This document shows positions 1-7,052 of a stretch of DNA of 7,181 bases, one piece after another. How positions within the stretch are numbered: the stretch's first letter is position 1; the number at the start of each line of letters is the position of its first letter. The stretch is from Gammaproteobacteria bacterium (GTDB taxonomy: Bacteria > Pseudomonadota > Gammaproteobacteria > SZUA-229): NCBI GenBank assembly GCA_026197015.1, contig JAPHRB010000038.1:1-7181 (forward strand), given 5' to 3'. The position numbers were made by a program, and so were the translations under genes. Under the pieces are notes generated by a model. That model saw only the letters and a program-made list of their open reading frames with translations, did not search any database and had not been told where the DNA came from.

Positions 1-44
1 CATTACTTCGGGATATAGAAGAAGTTAATAACGTGAGTACACTG

Positions 45-221
45 TTCTGGCACATCTCCCTCGGTTAGAGCAAAAGCTTCACCAGTTCTGTTACCCTGAT
101 TGAGAGCATTAGGAACTGTTCGAGTCAGGTTCTCTACGCTGTCGGCTCTTGATGGCATCGGTTAAGGGGACAGGGCACCAAAAGGCAGCGGTCTTTTCCC
201 GAGGGAGATGCTCTTAGACAG
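45..221 (-). ncRNA. ssrS: 6S RNA, regulator of sigma70 RNA polymerase
   Basis: 6S RNA mimics an open promoter and binds sigma70 RNA polymerase, mainly in stationary phase. Seen on the minus strand: a perfect 12-bp closing stem between 199-210 and 53-64, which may extend outward through weaker pairing near 217-221 and 44-48. Inside it lies the bubble segment TCCCCTtaaCCGAT (about 170-157), very close to the E. coli TCCCCTgagCCGAT as I remember it. On the opposite side is AGGGTAACAG (97-88), like the E. coli AGGGTTACAG. A terminal stem is made by GAGC/GCTC and GAAC/GTTC pairs between about 103 and 149. The estimated length of about 175 nt fits the family (184 nt in E. coli). The ends are estimates from the stem. 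The promoter must lie in the 3' end of trmL, but I could not identify convincing -35/-10 boxes. No U-rich terminator follows the 3' end. Confidence 0.88.
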
Positions 222-229
222 GGCATAAC

Positions 230-694
230 TTAAACTGCACCGTCAAAACCTAATTGTCGCCATGCTTCAAAAACAATGACGGCAACAGAATTTGATAAAT
301 TCAAACTCCGACTTTCTGGCAACATGGGAATTCTGATAACCTGCTCAGAAGGCAGACCACTTAAATAATTTTCTGGCAAACCTCGTGTTTCAGGGCCGAA
401 AATAAATGCATCTCCCGACTCAAAATGGGCCTCACTATAGTTCTGCGAACCTTTAGTTGAGCAGGCATATACACGCTTAAAACTATTTTCTAACAGGCAT
501 TCATCGAGACTTTTCCATACTTTCATTTTTGCAAACTCAGCGTAATCCAGACCCGCTCTGCGTAGCTTTTTATCATCTATCTCGAAACCTAAAGGCTCTA
601 TTAGATGTAACTGCCCACCCATATTCGCGCATAAACGAATAATATTACCTGTATTAGGTGGAATCTCAGGTTCATATAGAATTATAGATATCAT
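230..694 (-). CDS. trmL: tRNA (cytidine/uridine(34)-2'-O)-methyltransferase TrmL
   Basis: TrmL is a cytosolic SPOUT-fold enzyme that uses S-adenosylmethionine to methylate the 2'-O of the wobble base of tRNA-Leu isoacceptors. The 154-residue protein is essentially full length (E. coli TrmL is 157). The three SPOUT motifs are present in order: NTGNIIRLC at residues 14-22, FGPETRGLP at 99-107, and IPMLPESRSLNLSNSVA at 122-138. The last forms the trefoil-knot cofactor site and the dimer interface. The N-terminus, with ILYEPEIPPNTGN, is typical of YibK-type proteins, so the ATG at 694-692 is very likely the true start. The ribosome binding site is weak (AAAGAAA-like, about 6 bases upstream). The gene reads away from the pilus operon and ends about ten bases before the 6S RNA, so it has no functional link to the right-hand genes. 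Confidence 0.95.
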   Translation of the reverse strand: MISIILYEPEIPPNTGNIIRLCANMGGQLHLIEPLGFEIDDKKLRRAGLDYAEFAKMKVWKSLDECLLENSFKRVYACSTKGSQNYSEAHFESGDAFIFGPETRGLPENYLSGLPSEQVIRIPMLPESRSLNLSNSVAVIVFEAWRQLGFDGAV

Positions 695-765
695 TAATAT
701 TTCTTTATAATCAAGACTTTAATTTACTTTCTTTATGTAAAACAATAAATAGCTTGTATTAGCCA

Positions 766-794
766 TTGACTAAGTTGTATTTTAGGTCTAAAAA
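766..794 (+). promoter_or_regulatory. candidate sigma70 promoter for the regulator-pilus operon
   Basis: In the 160-base divergent region, TTGACT (766-771) is followed after 17 bases by TAAAAA (789-794). The -35 matches the consensus at five of six positions and the -10 at four of six. It would give a leader of about 55 bases before the response regulator start at 855. The surrounding region is strongly AT-rich, so chance matches are likely. I looked for a sigma54 GG-N10-GC element close to the gene and found no good one. Confidence 0.35.
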
Positions 795-854
795 CTCTCT
801 TATAAAACAATTATTTAGGGCTTTTTTACCCTGGGCATACTAGCTACTGGCGAT

Positions 855-2255
855 ATGAAAGAAAACATGCAAAAGCCTACCGTATTACTAATAGATGATG
901 ACCCATTAATTACAGAAAGTATCGGCTTTATTCTTAAAAAGCATTACCAGGTTGTTTCGGCTGAATCCCGTGCAGAAGCAAAGCTAACACTAGCTAAACT
1001 AGACACTAAACCAGAGCTGGCACTGGTAGACCTTGGTTTACCACCTCTACCCCATGAGCCGGATGAGGGTTTCGCTTTAATTGAAGATTTACTGGCTCAT
1101 AATTCACAAATGAAAATACTGGTTTTATCCGGCCAAAGCGACGAGGCAAATATGCATCATGCATTAACACTCGGTGCGGTAGATTTTATTCCGAAACCCG
1201 CTGACCCTGCATTACTGCTTAGCAGGTTAGATCATCAACTGATGCTTAAGCAGGTTGAAACAAAACGCCGGGATACAAATGAGTCATCTCTTATTATTGG
1301 GGATAGCGCCTGCGTTTCTGCTCTTCGTGAACAGATTAGTCAATTTGCAGATACCATATTCCCGGTTTTGATCGAAGGTGAATCCGGCACCGGAAAAGAA
1401 CTGGTTGCCAGTGCATTACATAAACAAAGTAAACGCGCCAATGAGCCTTATCTTGTTATTAATTGCGCAGCGATTGCTCCCGAATTACTCGAATCTCAAT
1501 TATTCGGCCATGCAAAAGGTGCTTTTACCGGCGCAGATAAGTCACATAAAGGTTTTTTTGAAGAGGCCGGTAACGGCACCCTGTTTCTCGATGAAATAGG
1601 CGAAATGGCTTACGATCTACAGGCTAAATTATTACGTGTATTAGAAAGTGGGGAATATCACCGCATAGGTGAAACACGCAGTATAAAATCTCAGGCACGT
1701 ATCGTTGCCGCGACTAATAAATTACTGCAAGCAGAAGTTTCTAATGGCAATTTTCGTTCTGATCTTTTCCACCGATTAAGTATTTTGAAAGTACACATGC
1801 CACCGGTGCGTGAAAGAGAAAATGATAGCCTTATATTATTACAGCATTTTTTACAGTTCTATGCGGATTCTATAAAACCTGTTGAGCTTGATAAAGCAGC
1901 AACACTTGCCTGGAAAGCTTATGATTTTCCGGGTAATGTTCGCGAATTACGTAATATAGTTATTCGTTTATGCACAAAGTACCCGGCGCAGGTAATAAAC
2001 ACAGATCAGTTAAAACAGGAACTGGAACAACAGCTTACTTCTGAAACAGATAACACAGAACAAAACATGTTCAGCAGCCAGTTAATACAGCAACAAATAG
2101 CCAGTGGTGAATTTAATTTAAACCTAAAACTAAAAGAACTTGAAGAATTTGTTATTCAACAGGCAATGCAGTTATATAACGGCAATCTCAGTAAGGTAGC
2201 TAAAGCACTACAAATTAACCGAACAACCCTTTATAGCCGGATGCAAAAAAAATGA
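855..2255 (+). CDS. sigma54-dependent response regulator, PrsR-like (REC-AAA+-Fis)
   Basis: This is a cytosolic NtrC-family activator that, when phosphorylated, hydrolyses ATP to open sigma54 promoters. Its 466 residues hold three domains. The receiver (about 9-130) has acidic pocket D14-D16, phosphoacceptor D59 in LALVDLGLPP, S92 and K114. The AAA+ domain (about 146-370) has Walker A GESGTGKE (175-182), the sigma54-contacting loop GAFTGA (222-227), Walker B with D246-E247, and FPGNVREL (358-365). A Fis-type helix-turn-helix ends the protein (about 444-466, with NRTTLYSRM). All residues needed for activity are present. The receiver has a loop of about six extra residues after D59 (PLPHEPDEG), which I recall from the PrsR class of PEP-CTERM/exopolysaccharide regulators, so that subclass is an inference. 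No histidine kinase is in view. The start is uncertain: ATG at 855 or at 867, neither with a strong ribosome site. It precedes the pilus genes by 20 bases and is probably their co-transcribed regulator. Confidence 0.93.
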   Translation: MKENMQKPTVLLIDDDPLITESIGFILKKHYQVVSAESRAEAKLTLAKLDTKPELALVDLGLPPLPHEPDEGFALIEDLLAHNSQMKILVLSGQSDEANMHHALTLGAVDFIPKPADPALLLSRLDHQLMLKQVETKRRDTNESSLIIGDSACVSALREQISQFADTIFPVLIEGESGTGKELVASALHKQSKRANEPYLVINCAAIAPELLESQLFGHAKGAFTGADKSHKGFFEEAGNGTLFLDEIGEMAYDLQAKLLRVLESGEYHRIGETRSIKSQARIVAATNKLLQAEVSNGNFRSDLFHRLSILKVHMPPVRERENDSLILLQHFLQFYADSIKPVELDKAATLAWKAYDFPGNVRELRNIVIRLCTKYPAQVINTDQLKQELEQQLTSETDNTEQNMFSSQLIQQQIASGEFNLNLKLKELEEFVIQQAMQLYNGNLSKVAKALQINRTTLYSRMQKK

Positions 2256-2275
2256 TAAACCAATACGGGTGAAAT

Positions 2276-3712
2276 ATGTATCTTGAGCATTTTGGCTTAC
2301 AAAGACCGCCATTTAAAATCACACCAGATACCAGCATGTTTTATAGCGGCAATAACCGTGGTGCGGCTTTAGAGGCTTTAAAGTATGCCATCTCTTCAGG
2401 GGAAGGCATTATTAAAGTTGTTGGTGAAGTCGGCTCAGGTAAAACCATGTTATGCCGCATGCTTGAAGTAGAACTGGGCGAAAATATTGAAGTGGTATAT
2501 ATTGCCAACCCCAGCCTGTCACCTGAAAATATTCTGCATGTTATCGCGTTTGAATTAAAACTTAATATCACCTCTGAATCCAGCAAGCTAGAAGTGATGC
2601 AAGCACTGCAAAATTATCTATTAGAAAAACATGCCCATAATAAACAGGTTGTTGTGTTTGTTGAAGAAGCTCAGGGTATGCCAATTGAGACACTTGAAGA
2701 GATTCGTCTACTTAGTAATTTAGAAACTAATGATGACAAACTTTTACAGATGGTTTTATTTGGGCAGCCAGAGTTAGATGATAAATTACGCAATAACTCT
2801 ATTCGACAGTTAAAAGAACGCATTACGCATAATTTTTACCTCGACCCATTTCCAGCACAGGATGTTTATAATTATTTAAACTTTAGGATGCGCGCGGTTG
2901 GTTACCATGGTCCGGATTTATTTTCTCCAAAAATGGCCAATAATATTGAACGTAAATCAAATGGATTAACGCGACGCATAAATATACTTGCCGATAAAGC
3001 ATTACTCGCTGCTTATTCAGATGGCGGACATGACATAACAACTAAACACATTAGTTTAGCCGCTAAAGACAGTGATTTTGGACAGGATATTATCTGGCAA
3101 CCAGTAGCGAAAGCACTCGCCGCTTTGCTGATTATTATAACTTCGATATGGATCGGCACACTATTACCCGGCATTATGTCAGTAACTGATAAACCAATAA
3201 CGCCTGATCCAGAAAGTGTAACTCAGCAGTCTGCCCAACAAATAACCGCATCTGATAACCCGGCTCCTGCTGTTGAAACCAGACCGTTAAACCAGGCCGC
3301 AATATCTAAACAAGCGGAGGTTCAACTATCTCCTGTTATTACTTCTGATACTCAATTAAATAATATACTCACTGATCGTTTACAACAAACGGCTATCTGG
3401 CTGAATAATGCACTCGATGATAGTTATACAATCCAGTTAACACTGCTAGATAGCGAATTAGAAAATGATGCTATTCGCTTTCTTAAAATGACTAGTGGTT
3501 ACCTGAATCCCCAGAACATCTATATCTATGAAGTCTCAATCCGCGGGAGAATGTTTTACAGTGTGCTATACAATGAGTATATAGAACGTAATCAGGCTAC
3601 AAACCAGTTACAACAGCTGCCGCCTCGTCTTAAGAAAAGCAACCCCTACTTAAGAACCATAAAAGGCATAAAGGCAGATATTAAGAAAACCAGACAACCG
3701 GGAAATCTCTGA
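2276..3712 (+). CDS. mshM: MshM/ExeA-like AAA ATPase with C-terminal SPOR domain
   Basis: This is an ExeA/GspA-type inner-membrane ATPase, a family that helps secretins assemble and cross peptidoglycan. The N-terminus MYLEHFGLQRPPFKITPD is the classic start of this family. Walker A is GEVGSGKT (50-57). The Walker B strand is VVVFVEEAQ (125-133), with E where most relatives have D. FGQPELDDKL (162-171) follows as the sensor region, and NGLTRRINILADKAL (229-243) is the conserved sensor-2 segment. A single transmembrane helix (about 277-297) separates the cytoplasmic ATPase from a periplasmic Gln/Ser/Thr/Pro-rich linker (about 300-360). The C-terminal part (about 380-470) reads as a DamX-like SPOR domain: YTIQL (384-388), GRMFYSVLYNEY (424-435), then a LPPRLKKSNPYLR segment (448-460). 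SPOR domains bind denuded glycan strands at septa. At 478 residues it is much longer than a typical MshM (about 280 residues, from memory). A GGGTGA ribosome site lies upstream. The symbol mshM rests on the context with mshL, mshN and mshE; gspA/exeA-like is the alternative. Confidence 0.88.
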   Translation: MYLEHFGLQRPPFKITPDTSMFYSGNNRGAALEALKYAISSGEGIIKVVGEVGSGKTMLCRMLEVELGENIEVVYIANPSLSPENILHVIAFELKLNITSESSKLEVMQALQNYLLEKHAHNKQVVVFVEEAQGMPIETLEEIRLLSNLETNDDKLLQMVLFGQPELDDKLRNNSIRQLKERITHNFYLDPFPAQDVYNYLNFRMRAVGYHGPDLFSPKMANNIERKSNGLTRRINILADKALLAAYSDGGHDITTKHISLAAKDSDFGQDIIWQPVAKALAALLIIITSIWIGTLLPGIMSVTDKPITPDPESVTQQSAQQITASDNPAPAVETRPLNQAAISKQAEVQLSPVITSDTQLNNILTDRLQQTAIWLNNALDDSYTIQLTLLDSELENDAIRFLKMTSGYLNPQNIYIYEVSIRGRMFYSVLYNEYIERNQATNQLQQLPPRLKKSNPYLRTIKGIKADIKKTRQPGNL

Positions 3713-3716
3713 CAAA

Positions 3717-5453
3717 GTGATGAAATTTTACAGTATGAAACAACTTATTTCTAAAAAGCTGCCTATAAATCAAGCTTCACTGGCTATATTGTGTCTTTCC
3801 GTTTGTTTGATTTCCTGTGGCCCGACTCGCCCACCAGAGCCATCTGAAGGGCATCTTGATAAAACTCAGGAAAAGCAGCAGAGCATCCCGGAGGCTGTGT
3901 CTCAAACTACCTTATTACCGGTTCCTGAAGCTCGACCTCAAGTCGAGACCTATACCGTTGTTGTGAGTGGTGTCACGGTAAAAGACCTTTTGTTCTCAAT
4001 GGCAAGGGACGCACAAATCAACCTAGATATACATGATGATATAGAAGGTACGGTCACTTTAAATGCGATTGATCAAACGCTGCAACAAATATTAGAGCGC
4101 GTTTCGCAACAGGCTGACATTCGATACAATCTTGAAGACAATACTTTACGTGTTCGCGCTGACAAACCCTATTTAGCAACTTATACAGTTGACTACGTTA
4201 ATATTTCAAGGGTTTCTAAAGGTATTATACGAGTTGCTACCAATATTGGTTCAACCGGACAAGGTAGCATCGGCGATTCAGAAAACAGTGGCGGTAGTGA
4301 AGATGAAAATAACAGTTCTCTTACAGAGGTTTTATTAACTTCAGATAATAAATTCTGGCAAACCCTTACTCATAATATTATCGAGATACTTTACAAGAAA
4401 GGCGAGGGCACTGATACCGAAACAACGCCAACGGCTAACACAGCACAAACCAATATGGTTGATAACAATAATGATGTTATTGTAAATCGTGAATCCGGTT
4501 TAATTATGGTTCGCGCACCATATCGAAAACATAAAGAAATACAACTTTTTATTGATAGAGTGCTTAACACATCAAAACGTCAGGTTATGATTGAAGCAAC
4601 TATTGCTGAAATAAAATTGAGCGACCGATACCAGGCTGGTGTTGACTGGACTGTAGTTGCTGAAGACCCCACATCAGGTGTTAATGTACTCACTAATTTA
4701 GCCGGCAATAATTTAGCTCAATCTCCTTTTTCGCAATTTACCCTGAATGACACAATTGGTGGCAACCAGGTTAGTATGACTTTAAAAGCGCTGGAACAGT
4801 TTGGTGATGTACAGGTACTATCCAGTCCCAAAGTCATGGCTATTAATAATCAACCGGCCATATTAAAAGTTGTAGACAATATTGTTTATTTTGAAATGAA
4901 TGTTGATACCTCACTTTCAGAAACTCAGTCACTGACATCATTTGAAACTGAAATTAAAACGGTTCCTGTTGGTTTTGTTATGGCCGTTACACCCTTTATA
5001 AATGATCATGAAGCGGTTACTTTAAATATTCGCCCTACCATTTCGCGGGTCATTGATTCAGTAGAAGATCCTAACCCTGCATTTAAAAATGCGGGAGTTA
5101 TCTCTGAGGTTCCTGTAATACAAATAAGAGAAATTGAATCTATCTTAACCATTAACAGTGGTGACACTGCGGTGATTGGTGGCCTTATGCAAGATACTGT
5201 AAACGACAATGAATCAGGCATACCCTTTCTTTCTTCAATTCCCTTAATTGGTTCTCTGTTTAGATATGATGATGATTACCGTGAAAAATCTGAGCTAATT
5301 ATATTTATACGGCCGGTTGTCATTCATCATGCAAGTTTAACCGGTGATTTGTCCGAGTATCAAAAATTTTTACCCCAGCCAATAAATGCGCCTGAATCAA
5401 AAAAATCTGAAACAGACAAGCTGGATGCTTCAGCCAAAGAAACAACTGAGTAA
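3717..5453 (+). CDS. mshL: MSHA-type pilus secretin lipoprotein MshL
   Basis: This is the outer-membrane secretin that forms the gated pore for the pilus fibre. The signal peptide ends in a lipobox, LISC, with the lipidated cysteine at residue 34, so the protein is a lipoprotein and may need no separate pilotin. After a flexible linker, residues 80-150 form an STN/N0-like domain (VSGVTVKDLLFSMARDAQINL). A low-complexity Gly/Ser/Asn/Glu stretch follows (about 180-202), then an N1-like region (about 255-290). The beta-barrel secretin domain (about 290-545) holds QVLSSPKVMAINNQPA and the signature VIGGLMQD (486-493) with GIPFLSSIPLIGSLF (501-515), followed by SELIIFIRPVVI. The C-tail (about 555-578) is charged and hydrophilic. 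The length of 578 is close to known MshL proteins (about 560). The start is unclear: GTG 3717, ATG 3720 or ATG 3735. None has a well-spaced ribosome site, so translation is probably coupled to mshM, which ends four bases earlier. The start at 3735 would give the most ordinary signal peptide. Confidence 0.93.
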   Translation: MMKFYSMKQLISKKLPINQASLAILCLSVCLISCGPTRPPEPSEGHLDKTQEKQQSIPEAVSQTTLLPVPEARPQVETYTVVVSGVTVKDLLFSMARDAQINLDIHDDIEGTVTLNAIDQTLQQILERVSQQADIRYNLEDNTLRVRADKPYLATYTVDYVNISRVSKGIIRVATNIGSTGQGSIGDSENSGGSEDENNSSLTEVLLTSDNKFWQTLTHNIIEILYKKGEGTDTETTPTANTAQTNMVDNNNDVIVNRESGLIMVRAPYRKHKEIQLFIDRVLNTSKRQVMIEATIAEIKLSDRYQAGVDWTVVAEDPTSGVNVLTNLAGNNLAQSPFSQFTLNDTIGGNQVSMTLKALEQFGDVQVLSSPKVMAINNQPAILKVVDNIVYFEMNVDTSLSETQSLTSFETEIKTVPVGFVMAVTPFINDHEAVTLNIRPTISRVIDSVEDPNPAFKNAGVISEVPVIQIREIESILTINSGDTAVIGGLMQDTVNDNESGIPFLSSIPLIGSLFRYDDDYREKSELIIFIRPVVIHHASLTGDLSEYQKFLPQPINAPESKKSETDKLDASAKETTE

Positions 5454-5465
5454 CAGGGGAAAGAG

Positions 5466-7052
5466 ATGAGCCTGTTACTTGATGCATTAAAAAAAGCAGC
5501 TGATGATAAAATTAAAAACACAGCTAATAATACTTCTGCTGGCGCTGATGACAGCACAAAAGACAGTGTAACGGTTGCTAAAACAGAAATCGAACAGGAT
5601 AGTACCGATAACTTAGCAATAGGTGAGCCGGCTAATACTGATATCACGCAAACGGAAAGCCTTGAGTTAGAACTCGATTTTGAAGCTGAAACAACGGACA
5701 CCACAAGCGAAATAGACAAAGCAATAAACGATGACTTTCCACAAGTCGATGACACAGTAATAACCAAAGCAGATAAGGAGCCTGAACCTGAAAAGACAAC
5801 TGATGTTATTGATGAAATTAACAGCAACGACTTAGATGACTCTCCGCTTGATCTAACAGAAGAAAAAAATTCACTTGAATCATCAACAGTTATAGATAAC
5901 GAAGAGACACCTAATAGTGAAAACGTTATTGTTTCTAATGACGAAAATGTAATTGATAATAATTCGCTTGAAGAGGATATTCATGAAAAGCCAGAAATAA
6001 CGGCAGACACAACGCCGCAATCACCTGCTAAACCAACGATTGATAGAAGCAGCTCTAATCATGCACAGCAGAGAGCCAGTAAAAAAATTGAAAATGAGCA
6101 GGCATTATCCGCGCTTATTAATAAAAGTAATCAATATAGTAGAAGCGAAAAATTGAAGAAAAATATTACTATAGCCATATTAATCACACTTATACTTATA
6201 GGCTCTGCTTTATATTTTTATATTGAAATGCAAACCACAAGCCAGGACTTATATATAACTCAGAATAGTTCAGCTGTGAATCGCGAAGCAGATATACAAA
6301 ATGTAATACCGCCGCCTGCTCAGCCTTTAAGCCCGCCTAAACAGAATATTGTAAAACCTGCAAATACTACTTCACAAATCAAACCCGTGACAAAACCACC
6401 TGTAATTAACAAACCACGTGTTACTCAAAAAGCCCGTACACAACCCATAAGTTTTGTACGCACAAATAAACCAGACCCTATACATGTTTTATTAGGTGAG
6501 GCTTATAAGGCTTTTCATAATGAAGATTATAGAAAATCAGAATCACTTTATAAAAAAGTAAAAACCCGTGAACCTAAAAACAGAGATGCTTTATTAGGTC
6601 TGGCTGCGATAGGCATTAAAGAAAAACGATTTGAATATGCACGACAAAAATATCAGTATTTATTAAAACTAAATCCACGAGACAGTCTTGCTATTGCAGG
6701 TATAAGTAGCATAGAAAGTAGAGTTGATCCTCAGCTAAATGAGTCGCAACTTAAATTTATGTTAAAACAGCAACCAGATTCTGCTCACCTTTATTTTGCT
6801 TTAGGTAGTCAATATTCATCACAAAATAAATGGGCAGAAGCTCAGTCAGCTTTTTTTAGCGCCTGGTCAGCAGAAAACAAAAATGCCGACTATGCCTATA
6901 ACCTGGCTGTTAGCCTTGATCATCTTGACAAGAAAAAACAGGCACTGGATTTTTACCAGCTAAGCCTTAAGTTAAAGCAGGCTTCAAGCGGAAATTTTTC
7001 AAAAATTGATACTGAGCAACGCATTCATACTCTACAAGGGAAAAGTTTATGA
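5466..7052 (+). CDS. mshN: MshN/GspB-like TPR membrane protein
   Basis: This is a single-pass inner-membrane protein, probably partnering the upstream ATPase in secretin or pilus assembly. The N-terminal motif MSLLLDALKKAADDK resembles the start of GspB/ExeB proteins. Residues 20-200 are low-complexity and very acidic: 41-180 contain 45 Asp/Glu against 6 Lys/Arg. A basic stretch (R204-K232) precedes a transmembrane helix (233-252). Beyond it lies a Pro/Lys/Thr-rich linker (about 278-338) suited to spanning the periplasm. The C-terminus (339-506) has TPR repeats at about 339-372, 373-406, a degenerate unit at 407-438, then 439-472 and 473-506, with typical residues such as GEAYKAFHNEDYRKSESLYKK. 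The basic flank before the helix places the acidic part in the cytoplasm and the TPRs in the periplasm. A strong ribosome site AGGGGA (5455-5460) sits five bases before the ATG. The TPR part and the position before an MshE-like gene support mshN; the acidic region looks fast-evolving and family-specific. Confidence 0.85.
   Translation: MSLLLDALKKAADDKIKNTANNTSAGADDSTKDSVTVAKTEIEQDSTDNLAIGEPANTDITQTESLELELDFEAETTDTTSEIDKAINDDFPQVDDTVITKADKEPEPEKTTDVIDEINSNDLDDSPLDLTEEKNSLESSTVIDNEETPNSENVIVSNDENVIDNNSLEEDIHEKPEITADTTPQSPAKPTIDRSSSNHAQQRASKKIENEQALSALINKSNQYSRSEKLKKNITIAILITLILIGSALYFYIEMQTTSQDLYITQNSSAVNREADIQNVIPPPAQPLSPPKQNIVKPANTTSQIKPVTKPPVINKPRVTQKARTQPISFVRTNKPDPIHVLLGEAYKAFHNEDYRKSESLYKKVKTREPKNRDALLGLAAIGIKEKRFEYARQKYQYLLKLNPRDSLAIAGISSIESRVDPQLNESQLKFMLKQQPDSAHLYFALGSQYSSQNKWAEAQSAFFSAWSAENKNADYAYNLAVSLDHLDKKKQALDFYQLSLKLKQASSGNFSKIDTEQRIHTLQGKSL
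7036..7041 (+). promoter_or_regulatory. ribosome binding site for the extension ATPase, inside mshN
   Basis: AAGGGA ends seven bases before the ATG at 7049, which overlaps the mshN stop as ATGA (7049-7052). The site supports this ATG as the start and indicates translational coupling between the two genes. Confidence 0.7.

Noticed and set aside
1..3. ATG on the minus strand as the start of a fau/ygfA gene, often found after ssrS
   Set aside because: Only the start triplet would be inside the window and there is no clear ribosome site, so it cannot be supported.
5..25. Inverted repeat ACTTC...GAAGT after the 6S RNA, as a terminator
   Set aside because: The stem is only five pairs with an 11-base loop, and no U run follows in the minus direction.
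815..835. AGGG...CCCT repeat with a T-rich centre, as a terminator or operator
   Set aside because: The stem is four pairs and the T run sits in the loop, not after the stem. It is probably chance in AT-rich DNA.
825..850. Possible sigma54 -24/-12 element just before the response regulator
   Set aside because: The GG doublets there are not followed by GC at the required 10-base distance.
1378..1599. 73-codon plus-strand open frame within the response regulator
   Set aside because: It lies wholly inside the AAA+ domain coding sequence in another frame and has no family resemblance.
5360..5827. 155-codon minus-strand open frame across the end of mshL and the start of mshN
   Set aside because: It is the antisense shadow of low-complexity coding sequence. 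Its product is Ser/Val/Leu-rich with no motif, and it crosses two well-supported genes.
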